Assembly: GCA_029557905.1 (NCBI GenBank)
Contig: JAKQHR010000070.1
Location: forward strand, 69,613-120,197
Length of the DNA stretch: 50,585 bases
Origin: Verrucomicrobiota bacterium
Lineage (GTDB): Bacteria > Verrucomicrobiota > Kiritimatiellia > JAKQHR01
Direction: 5' to 3'
How positions within the stretch are numbered: the stretch's first letter is position 1; each line of letters opens with the position of its first letter. The notes under the pieces were generated by a model. The model saw nothing but the letters and a program-made list of their open reading frames with translations. It was not told the DNA's origin and ran no database searches. A program made the position numbers and the translations under genes. This document shows positions 15,891-23,494 of this stretch, piece after piece.

Positions 15891-16982
15891 TCAGGCGCCG
15901 ACGGGAATCTTGATATTGAAGGTGGTGCCCTTCCCCGGCGCTGTGTCGAAGCCGATTTCGCCCCCGTGGGCGTCAATGACGTTCTTGGTGATCGCCATGC
16001 CCAGGCCGGTGCCTTTTTTCTTTCCGAAGGTGGCAAAGGCCTCAAAAATGCGCGGAGCGATTTCGGGGGGGATGCCCGGGCCGTTGTCCGTGACATGGAA
16101 GCTGACATGGTCGCCCAGATCGCGGGCTTCGACCGTGATTTTTCCGGGCCCGCCCTTGAAGCAGTCCACGGCGTTGTTGGTGAGATTCTGCAGCACCCGC
16201 AGAAGTTTCGCCGGATCGGCCTGAATTGTTTTTTTGATCATCGTGACCTTCAGTTCCACGTTCTGCTTGGCCAGGTACTCGCGGTTCAGCAGTTCATAAT
16301 GACTGAGGAAATCCTCCACCTGAACGGCCTCCCGGCTGAAGCGGGTTTCTCCGCGCGAGAATTCCAGAAGTTCATCCGTCATGCTCTGCATCCGGGTAAC
16401 CTGTTCGGCAATCAGCCCGGCAAATTTGACGGTCTCCTCGTCACCGGTTTTCTTCCCGAGGATTTCTGTTGCGAGCGCAATAACCGCAAAAGGATTCCGA
16501 TAATCGTGAATGATCTCGCCCACCATTTGTCCGACCATCGAGATGCGTTCCTGCCGCAAACGCTCCTCCATGTATTTGGCATTGGATTTGCGGAATTTTT
16601 CAACAATGTCCGCCGCAAAGCGGATAATGGAATGGGCCGAGGTCTGGGCAAATATCTTTTCGAGGTCCGTGTTGGATATCTTGGCCAGCACGGAATCTTC
16701 GACTGCGGCGGCGGCGGCGCTGCGCGGCTGTCCGTCCAGCACCCCGAACTCTCCGAAATAGCTGTTGGGTTCAACAAGCGCAATCTGGAACCGTTTGCCT
16801 GAGGCGTCCTCGCGGCAGATTTCAATCTTGCCGTCCACCAGGATATACAAACCGTCGGACGCATCGCCCTCGCGGAAGATAAAGCCTCCTTTTTTGATCT
16901 CCAGCATTTCGGAAAGCTCCGCCAGGCGCTCGGCCGCCCGGCTGTCAAAAAAGGAGAAAAATTCAAACTGTTTCAGGTCCAT
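15891..16982 (-). CDS. Histidine kinase with N-terminal cyclic-nucleotide-binding domain
   Basis: 363 residues without transmembrane helices. Residues about 5-120 form a CNB (CAP effector) domain; the phosphate-binding cassette is FGEFGVLDGQPRSA (about 76-89) with the expected Glu and Arg. A helix leads to the kinase core: phospho-acceptor His159 in EIIHDYRNP, N box NLTNNAVDC, G1 VTDNGPGIP and G2 GTGLGMAI. It should be a soluble kinase gated by cAMP or cGMP. No response regulator is adjacent. The divergent operon encodes an adenylate cyclase, a plausible source of the ligand. A promoter and a palindrome lie just upstream. Confidence 0.9.
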   Translation of the reverse strand: MDLKQFEFFSFFDSRAAERLAELSEMLEIKKGGFIFREGDASDGLYILVDGKIEICREDASGKRFQIALVEPNSYFGEFGVLDGQPRSAAAAAVEDSVLAKISNTDLEKIFAQTSAHSIIRFAADIVEKFRKSNAKYMEERLRQERISMVGQMVGEIIHDYRNPFAVIALATEILGKKTGDEETVKFAGLIAEQVTRMQSMTDELLEFSRGETRFSREAVQVEDFLSHYELLNREYLAKQNVELKVTMIKKTIQADPAKLLRVLQNLTNNAVDCFKGGPGKITVEARDLGDHVSFHVTDNGPGIPPEIAPRIFEAFATFGKKKGTGLGMAITKNVIDAHGGEIGFDTAPGKGTTFNIKIPVGA

Positions 16983-16998
16983 GGTTCCATCCCCTCTT

Positions 16999-17019
16999 TC
17001 TCCACTGTTTCACTGGAGA
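16999..17019. promoter_or_regulatory. Palindrome at the kinase promoter (operator candidate)
   Basis: TCTCCACTG-TTT-CACTGGAGA is a 21-bp inverted repeat with 9-bp arms and one mismatch. It covers the expected transcription start of the kinase gene, so it could be an operator or a 5' hairpin. Confidence 0.4.
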
Positions 17020-17020
17020 C

Positions 17021-17049
17021 TTTATAACGGAGCGGGCCCGCAAAGTCGA
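17021..17049 (-). promoter_or_regulatory. Predicted promoter of the CNB-kinase gene
   Basis: On the minus strand TCGACT (17044-17049) and TATAAA (17021-17026) are 17 bp apart. The spacer contains the perfect palindrome GCGGGCCCGC. Confidence 0.45.
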
Positions 17050-17157
17050 GCGCGGGATAGCCGATTCTTCTTTGTTTGGCTGTACAATTTCACATGGTTT
17101 GTTCATACTAAGAATCGAGGAAGGCAGGATTTGAAAACCGGATATGCGGGGTGTTCT

Positions 17158-18456
17158 ATGAAATGGATGAATCTGCTGCTGTGCATGCTTCTGATTCCAG
17201 TGACGGGGGCAATGGCCTCGGAGACTTATCGGGATGGTCTCATCGCATATGAGAAGGGCGAATACGAAAAAGCCTTTGAAATTTTCATGGCCCTTTTCCG
17301 GAGCAATCCCGGGGATGAAGACCTGAACTACTCCATGGGCCTGGCGGCCGCGCGGGCCGGGAGAGTCTCGCATGCCATTTTTGCCTACGAGCGCGCCCTG
17401 ACTCTCAATCCGGAAAACGGCCCGGCACGGCTTGAACTGGGCCGCAACTGGATGTCTGTCAGGCAGTACGACCTGGCAAGGGATGAATTCGACCGGCTGC
17501 TTGCCCTTCATCCGCCTGAAGATATTCGCCGGGCCGCAGAAAGCGAACTGGACCGTCTGGCCAAGTTTGACCGGAAATGGCGCTTTGAGGGAGAAGCCAC
17601 TCTTTCCGCCATCTGGGACGACAACAGCAATTACGGGCCGGAATCCGATGTGATCCGGACGGCTTCCGGGAACTATGCCGCGGATGCGGACATCCGCCCG
17701 GACGAAACCTGGGGCAGTGCCGGAAGCGCAAAAGTTCTTTACACCTATGATTTTGGCGATGCGAACGGATGGGAATATTCGCTGGGCGGCCACGGCTATA
17801 TTAAACGTCATGAAAAGGCCCCGGATGAGGAGATATCGTTTATCAGAGCTGACGCCATACTGCGTCATGTCAGGCGGAACACTCTGCTGGAACTTCCACT
17901 GAAGGTCAGTGCCGCCGAATATGGAAACAGCCATCTGTTCAATCTGCTGGGCTCCGAACCGATGTTCCTCTATGCCGTCAGGCCCAAACTGCAGATTCTC
18001 GCGCGCGGCAATGTCGAATACCGCGACTACAAGCGGGATGATGAGCGCGATGCCCTGTTCGGAGAGGCCGGCCTGATTCTGCGGCGCCTGCCCGAAGGGC
18101 GGCAGCCGCTGCTTTCAGTTCAGGTTCACGCATTCAATGAAGACGCCGAAAGCGAAGCTTATGACAATGACGGATGGCGGGCCGTCGCTTATGGCAATGT
18201 TGAGGTGGTCAGTGCGCTCTATCTTTATGCCAGCGTGCAGTACCGCGAGACATTTTATGATGCGGTGCTGTATCCGGGCTATCAGGCAGAACCCCGTGAC
18301 GAGGAGCAGATGCAGTACACCGTGGGACTGCAGTCCACGGCCATCCCCCACTGCACATTGGATTTCAGTTTCAGGCACACGGACAATCGGGCGAATTTCG
18401 ATCTTTATGATTATGATAAGAACGTGGCCACCATTTCCACAACATTCACTTTCTAG
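17158..18456 (+). CDS. Slam-like TPR/outer-membrane beta-barrel protein 1
   Basis: 432 residues. A signal peptide (1-21, ending GAMA) precedes TPR repeats (about 25-130, with YEKGEYEKAFEIF and repeated ALxLNP-type ends). A C-terminal domain of alternating aromatic strands (about 145-432) finishes with ATISTTFTF; the terminal Phe is the outer-membrane barrel signal. The order TPR then barrel, and the DDNSNYGP motif at the junction, resemble surface lipoprotein assembly modifiers (Slam, former DUF560), which move cargo proteins across the outer membrane. It is a clear paralogue of the protein encoded at 19502. ATG 17158 was chosen because it gives a proper signal peptide. Confidence 0.75.
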   Translation: MKWMNLLLCMLLIPVTGAMASETYRDGLIAYEKGEYEKAFEIFMALFRSNPGDEDLNYSMGLAAARAGRVSHAIFAYERALTLNPENGPARLELGRNWMSVRQYDLARDEFDRLLALHPPEDIRRAAESELDRLAKFDRKWRFEGEATLSAIWDDNSNYGPESDVIRTASGNYAADADIRPDETWGSAGSAKVLYTYDFGDANGWEYSLGGHGYIKRHEKAPDEEISFIRADAILRHVRRNTLLELPLKVSAAEYGNSHLFNLLGSEPMFLYAVRPKLQILARGNVEYRDYKRDDERDALFGEAGLILRRLPEGRQPLLSVQVHAFNEDAESEAYDNDGWRAVAYGNVEVVSALYLYASVQYRETFYDAVLYPGYQAEPRDEEQMQYTVGLQSTAIPHCTLDFSFRHTDNRANFDLYDYDKNVATISTTFTF

Positions 18457-18465
18457 GAGGTTCAC

Positions 18466-19407
18466 ATGAAAACATCCGCCATCTTTTTCATCCTGCTGGC
18501 CGGCGCATTGATCATCCCCTCATTCGCGGAGGCGGCTGATCCCGTCGGAAACGTTGTGGCCATGGAGGGCCGGGTTTCCGCGGCAGCCGGTTCATCCGGG
18601 AAAGTTCGGACGCTGGGAACAGGCGATCCCGTCTACCTGAACGATGTCATCAAAACAGCCGAGAAAGCCAAACTGCAGATTCTTTTCACGGATGACACGC
18701 TTTTCGCGATGGGTGAAAACAGCGAAGCGACAATCAGCGAATATCTGTTCAATCCCGCGGACAAAAAGAAAAACGGAATGGGCATCAGCATGGGCATGGG
18801 GCTGTTTCGAGTAATCACGGGTAAGATCACCACCCTCAATCCGGAACGCTTCAGCCTGAAAAGCACTCGTGCCACCATTGGAATACGCGGCTGCGAACTG
18901 GGGTTCATCCTGACGCCCAAGTATGACAAAATCATGATTATCCGGGTTCCGAAGGGCAAGGAGATCTATATTGACGACATCCCGGATGTCGTATCAGGCC
19001 GGAAGGGCGCACTGTTTCCTCCCGTCCGCATATTCGACGGGGGCACACTGCTCTATTTGAGCGACACCGACCGGCCGCAGAAAAGCAAGCTGTCGAGCGA
19101 AGACATCAATGATATCCTCAACGGCACGGGGCCCGGCCGGGGGAAAAGCCATGCCGGGCAGGGATTGAGCCATCAGGGCCGGGGCGCAGGGAAAAGCGGA
19201 GCGAAGGGCCAGCATCAGCTTCCGGGAACGAAGGAAGTGGGCGATGACCCCACAGGCCCGCTTTTTGAGGAAGAACCCGGGTTCGTTCCGCCAGTTGAGC
19301 CGGTGGATGAGCCGCCGACACAGCGAGGCGGCCGCAGCATCAGCCGCGATCCCGTCCCCAAACCCGTCTGGAACGGGCCGGATCATTCTTATCATTATGG
19401 AAATTGA
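18466..19407 (+). CDS. FecR-domain exported protein 1
   Basis: 313 residues. Signal peptide 1-23 (ending AEA, no lipobox), then a FecR domain (about 25-170) with VYLNDVIKT, LQILFTDDTLFAMGENSEA, and TRATIGIRGCELGF. The family usually has Thr where the Cys of RGC stands; this is the only Cys of the mature protein. The last 100 residues are low complexity, rich in Gly, Pro, Ser and charged residues. AGGAGG lies 5 bp before the ATG, and the gene follows the barrel gene by 9 bp. I infer an exported partner of the preceding Slam-like barrel, possibly scaffold or cargo. Confidence 0.8.
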   Translation: MKTSAIFFILLAGALIIPSFAEAADPVGNVVAMEGRVSAAAGSSGKVRTLGTGDPVYLNDVIKTAEKAKLQILFTDDTLFAMGENSEATISEYLFNPADKKKNGMGISMGMGLFRVITGKITTLNPERFSLKSTRATIGIRGCELGFILTPKYDKIMIIRVPKGKEIYIDDIPDVVSGRKGALFPPVRIFDGGTLLYLSDTDRPQKSKLSSEDINDILNGTGPGRGKSHAGQGLSHQGRGAGKSGAKGQHQLPGTKEVGDDPTGPLFEEEPGFVPPVEPVDEPPTQRGGRSISRDPVPKPVWNGPDHSYHYGN

Positions 19408-19438
19408 GCCTGCCGGGGCAAAAAGGCGAATTTTAAGC

Positions 19439-19468
19439 TTTCACCTGATGCAGGGGTATCTCTATAAT
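19439..19468 (+). promoter_or_regulatory. Possible internal promoter before second barrel gene
   Basis: A perfect TATAAT (19463-19468) follows TTTCAC (19439-19444) by 18 bp, 34 bp ahead of the next start codon. The second barrel+FecR unit and the cyclase could therefore be expressed separately. Confidence 0.45.
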
Positions 19469-19501
19469 CCTCACCGCAAAGTAGATATGTGAGGAGGCAT
19501 C

Positions 19502-20821
19502 ATGCTGCTGCAAAGGCAATGGACGTTGTTCTTTCTTTTTTCGCTTTTGATTTTCAACCCGGGGCTGCAGGCGCGCGCAAATCCTCTTACGACGGAAGCC
19601 GGCATGCAGGCATACAATGCCGGCGAGTATGATCGCGCATACGACATCTTCTCCGAACTGTTCCGCAAAGACCCGCAGAATGTTCAGATAAACTACGGGC
19701 TGGGCCTTTCGGCGGCGGCCAGAGGCAAACTGTCGCATGCCCTTTTCGCCTTTGACCGTGTGCTTCAGGTCGAACCGAACAACATGCGCGCGAGGCTGGA
19801 ACGGGCCCGCATATATTATTCCCTTGGCCAGTATGAACTGGCGCGGGCTGAATTCTCGCAGGTTTCGGGCACCCGGCCGCCCGAACAGGTGCAGAAGAAC
19901 ATTGGTCTGTTCATGGAGGCCATGGACAGGGCCGAACGGAAATACTCGTTCAGCGCGAGGCTCGATTTTCGAGTGGTATATGATGACAATCTGAACTTCG
20001 GACCCGCCGCTGCCACCATTGACACCCTCCTGGGCGAGCTGGAGGTTCTGGGTGACAGCCGTCCGCTGGAGGCATGGGGCCTGAACACGGGGGTCGGGGC
20101 GGGAGGAGTTTATGATTTTGGCGAGCGCGGCGGATGGCTGAGTTACGCCGACGCAGGATTTTCACAGGACATCTATGATGATGCGCCCAGGCAGGAAATA
20201 ACCATGCTGCAGGGCGGCGCAGGTTTGCGGCGCTTCGGACAGATCACCCTGCTGGAACTGCCCGTGCGATTCATCAGTCTGGATTATGGACACGATGACC
20301 TCGTGGATATGGCCGGGATATATCCTTCAGCCGTGTTCATGGCCGCATCCCAGTGGCACCTGATCGGGCGTCTCAGTCTGGAGGACCGCAACTACAAGGA
20401 CAACGATTTGCGCGATGCAGATTTCGTTCAGGCGGCAGGAACACTGCGGCGCCTATTTGACGGCGGGCGGGCCTCGCTCAGCCTCAACGCAGGTGTCTTC
20501 GACGAAAACTCTGACGGGGACATGTTCCAGAACGAGGGCTGGACCGCGGGCCTGTCAGGAGACTGCCGCGTGAGCGACTGGTTCACGGCCTATGCCGGAG
20601 CACAGTACCGGCGGTCTGAATACGGTGCGATCCTTTATCCGGATCTGCAGGATGTTCCGCGCGAGGATGATCAATGGCAGTTCATTGCCGGCCTGCGCCG
20701 GGAACTGAAAAAATATTGGACCGTTGATTTGAATCACCGTCATATCAGCAATTCTTCGAACTTCGGCCTGTATGACTACGACAAGAATGTGACCACAGTT
20801 TCGACATCGCTGACTTTTTAG
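19502..20821 (+). CDS. Slam-like TPR/outer-membrane beta-barrel protein 2
   Basis: 439 residues, same plan as the protein at 17158. Signal peptide 1-24 (ending QARA), TPRs (about 30-135: YNAGEYDRAYDIFSELF, LSHALFAFDRVL, YYSLGQYELARAEF), the junction motif DDNLNFGP, and a C-terminal barrel ending TTVSTSLTF. The last strands (YGAILYP, LYDYDKNV) match the paralogue almost residue for residue. Proteins of this type sit in the outer membrane with TPRs in the periplasm. GAGGAGG precedes the ATG, and the FecR gene follows after 12 bp. Slam function is inferred; another TPR-barrel exporter such as a PgaA-like protein is the alternative. Confidence 0.75.
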   Translation: MLLQRQWTLFFLFSLLIFNPGLQARANPLTTEAGMQAYNAGEYDRAYDIFSELFRKDPQNVQINYGLGLSAAARGKLSHALFAFDRVLQVEPNNMRARLERARIYYSLGQYELARAEFSQVSGTRPPEQVQKNIGLFMEAMDRAERKYSFSARLDFRVVYDDNLNFGPAAATIDTLLGELEVLGDSRPLEAWGLNTGVGAGGVYDFGERGGWLSYADAGFSQDIYDDAPRQEITMLQGGAGLRRFGQITLLELPVRFISLDYGHDDLVDMAGIYPSAVFMAASQWHLIGRLSLEDRNYKDNDLRDADFVQAAGTLRRLFDGGRASLSLNAGVFDENSDGDMFQNEGWTAGLSGDCRVSDWFTAYAGAQYRRSEYGAILYPDLQDVPREDDQWQFIAGLRRELKKYWTVDLNHRHISNSSNFGLYDYDKNVTTVSTSLTF

Positions 20822-20833
20822 GGGAGAAGCCAT

Positions 20834-23476
20834 ATGAAAACAGCAACTATACTCATGCTTGCAGCAGTCCTCTTCATGGCGGCCGGAGTACTGGGCGCCG
20901 AACCCATTGGCAAGGTGATAAGCCTTCAGGGCTCCGTCACAGCGACGGAGGAAGGCGGAACCGAACGCCATCTTAAGATCGGTTCCGCAGTCTTCCAGAA
21001 CGACATCATCAAGACGGGACCGCAATCCAAGGTTCAGCTGATGTTTACCGATGACACCCTGTTTGCGCAGGGTGCCGAGAGTGAAGCCCATCTCACTGAA
21101 TATATATTCACGCCGGACCAGAAAAGTGAAAATGCCATGGGCATGAAGCTGGGGCTTGGGATGTTCCGTGTCATCACCGGGAAAATCACCGACCTGAATC
21201 CCGACCGCTTCAGGGTGAAGACGGGACGAGCCACCATCGGCATACGCGGCTGTGAACTCGGATTTGTGCTGACTCGCATGGCTGACCGGGTCATGATTAT
21301 TCGTGTGCCTTCAGGCCGCGAAATCATTATTGATGAAATCAGGGATTTCGGCGACGCAACAGGCCCGCTGCGCTCTTCGGCCATCCGCAACCGCAGGCAG
21401 GGTATTGCCTATACGCTTCAGGATGGCGAACGCCCCGCTCAAGGAAGAATATCGTCCGGAGACCTGCTGGATCTGTTTGAAAACACCACTCCGGGAGATG
21501 CCGGCATGGAAGGCGGATCAGAGACATTCGATCCGTCCTCGTCCGGGCAGAGTAATGAAGAGAATGCAACCGGAGAAACTCCCTCTTCTGATGAGAGCCA
21601 GACGCCTTCTTCACCCGACAATCCTCCGCCGGCAGACGACAGCACGACACCTGCGCCTGGCGACACTTCCGGAACCGACTCAACTCCTGCAACAGGGGGA
21701 ACGGGTGACTCCTCCATGACTGGCAATGAATCCTTCGACCCCGTAGTCACAGACCCCACTATTGATGATCCCAGTCTTGACGGGTGGACTCCGGAAGACG
21801 GGACGACAACAGATCCGGAAATCCCTCCGTCTGATGGCGCAGGCACCGTGCCAGATCCGACGGTTCCGCCCCCGCCTCCGACTACGCTCATGCTGCGGGG
21901 CGGAGGCATTGGCGGCACCTATTTAGCCGGGGTGCCCCACAACGAGCTGCAGGATGTCTGGATTTGGAAGCAGCTGAATGGGACAATGGACAATACCGCC
22001 TTTGACGGACAACTTCTGGGCATGCACGACAACTTCTTCGACAGCCAGCCGTCAGACAGCATTGCACTGACCTTGAATGTTCCGCTCCAGGACTTCATGC
22101 CCGGCAGCACCATCTATGACGGGCATAGTGCACAAACCATAGGAGGCGCGACCATTGACAATGACAATCTGCTGCAGTTCTGGACGCGTGTCGACAGCGG
22201 GGACCACACGCTGGCTTTAAGCTATGGCGGTTTCACTTCAGAAAACTACGCCGGCGCCGCACTGCCCGCGGATTCAGTTATTCGGTATGACATTCTCTTC
22301 ACAGAGTTCCCCCCCCTTCGTCCCACCGCAGATCCTTTGACCCCAGTAATTGAAAACGGGACATTATGGGTGAACACGCGAACAGGAGATTTCATGGTGG
22401 ATCCAGCCATGTCGCCAGGCCTTCAGGGCAGTGCTGACTGGCTGACCTTTTTCGGGCAGGAAATGCAGGGCGTCGGACACGTGGGCATCCCTCATGCTGA
22501 CACATCAGGCAATCTGCAGCCCGGGGGCATGTGCCTGGCGGGATTTCTGAACACAAGCCCGGGGGCTGTTGCCCCGGCGGATACGGGGACGACCATTCAC
22601 AACGGCGGCTACGCTGTGGGCGCATCTTTCTGTGAATTCCCCGCCGGAGGCTCGCCGGTTCGCGCACACGCGTTCTATTCCGGCTATTTCGGCGAGAGCA
22701 GCGTTTCGCTTGTCGTGAACAGGGATTCGCCCGAGAACAATGCCCTGCTGAGTATTGCCGCTTTTCAGGGCCCGAGTTCTCAGTCGTCAGACATGTTCCT
22801 TACGACACCTCATCAGAGCTTCTATGTGATGGATGGGCTTTATGAGGCCAGCTATTCTCAGCCGAACCAGCTTGAGGGCGTTGCCCGCGGCGATGTGGAC
22901 AGCGGCGGAACAGACTGGGGCTGGGGAGAATGGAACGGAACCCGGACCACGGACTACGGCGATGGCCCCCAGGAGGAAATGGTTGAAGGCCGGTATGTGA
23001 CCGGAACCACGCTTACGCCCGCAGCTTACGATACCCTCTTCCAGGGCTCCACTTCATTTGATCTGGTCGGCGCAGGTTCTGCCTCGGGTTATATCGGCAA
23101 CAATGATTACCGCTCCCGCGTGGATGGGTCGGCCAGCATTCATGTACAGATTCCCGGCGGAGGCGCCCCGGCCAACTGGGACGGGACATTCCAGCTGAGC
23201 AATGCAAATGGGGATGTGCTGAATGTTTCCTACTCTCCTCTGTCATTGCCGATTTCTTCCAGCGGGAATCTGACCACCACCGTTACACCTGGTTCTTATG
23301 TGTTCCAAGCGGGCGGCGCTCCCGTAGCATCCCCTCTGATCGAACACCGCATGGACGGCAGCCTCGTGGGTCCCGGCACAGGGGCCATCCCCATCACCGG
23401 AGCCATAGGGTCTGGACTTTTCCGTCATATGGACGGACATTTTGCCGAATTCACTTATGGCACAGACCTTCATTAA
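20834..23476 (+). CDS. Large FecR-domain protein with extended C-terminal region
   Basis: 880 residues. Signal peptide 1-21 (no lipobox), FecR domain about 24-170 with TDDTLFAQGAESEA and TGRATIGIRGCELGF (the same Thr-to-Cys change as its paralogue). A Pro/Ser/Thr/Asp linker follows (about 215-350), then a C-terminal region of over 500 residues rich in Gly, Ser and aromatics with beta-strand pattern and two Cys. The end (WDGTFQLSNANGDV ... GSGLFRHMDGHFAEF) resembles small beta-barrel or lipocalin-like binding domains, but I recognise no named family. The long linker is what one expects of a surface-exposed protein. It may be cargo of the adjacent Slam-like barrel. Confidence 0.75.
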   Translation: MKTATILMLAAVLFMAAGVLGAEPIGKVISLQGSVTATEEGGTERHLKIGSAVFQNDIIKTGPQSKVQLMFTDDTLFAQGAESEAHLTEYIFTPDQKSENAMGMKLGLGMFRVITGKITDLNPDRFRVKTGRATIGIRGCELGFVLTRMADRVMIIRVPSGREIIIDEIRDFGDATGPLRSSAIRNRRQGIAYTLQDGERPAQGRISSGDLLDLFENTTPGDAGMEGGSETFDPSSSGQSNEENATGETPSSDESQTPSSPDNPPPADDSTTPAPGDTSGTDSTPATGGTGDSSMTGNESFDPVVTDPTIDDPSLDGWTPEDGTTTDPEIPPSDGAGTVPDPTVPPPPPTTLMLRGGGIGGTYLAGVPHNELQDVWIWKQLNGTMDNTAFDGQLLGMHDNFFDSQPSDSIALTLNVPLQDFMPGSTIYDGHSAQTIGGATIDNDNLLQFWTRVDSGDHTLALSYGGFTSENYAGAALPADSVIRYDILFTEFPPLRPTADPLTPVIENGTLWVNTRTGDFMVDPAMSPGLQGSADWLTFFGQEMQGVGHVGIPHADTSGNLQPGGMCLAGFLNTSPGAVAPADTGTTIHNGGYAVGASFCEFPAGGSPVRAHAFYSGYFGESSVSLVVNRDSPENNALLSIAAFQGPSSQSSDMFLTTPHQSFYVMDGLYEASYSQPNQLEGVARGDVDSGGTDWGWGEWNGTRTTDYGDGPQEEMVEGRYVTGTTLTPAAYDTLFQGSTSFDLVGAGSASGYIGNNDYRSRVDGSASIHVQIPGGGAPANWDGTFQLSNANGDVLNVSYSPLSLPISSSGNLTTTVTPGSYVFQAGGAPVASPLIEHRMDGSLVGPGTGAIPITGAIGSGLFRHMDGHFAEFTYGTDLH

Positions 23477-23494
23477 AACTGGAATTTCAGACGG

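Noticed and set aside
15890-16108. N-terminal extension of the methyltransferase into the kinase gene
   Set aside because: It overlaps the kinase C-terminus in another frame and looks like non-coding translation.
17081-17094. CRP-like site TGTAC-AATT-TCACA upstream of the first barrel gene
   Set aside because: The half sites are 4 bp apart, not 6 as in CRP sites, and the left half deviates; tempting because of the cyclase but not supported.
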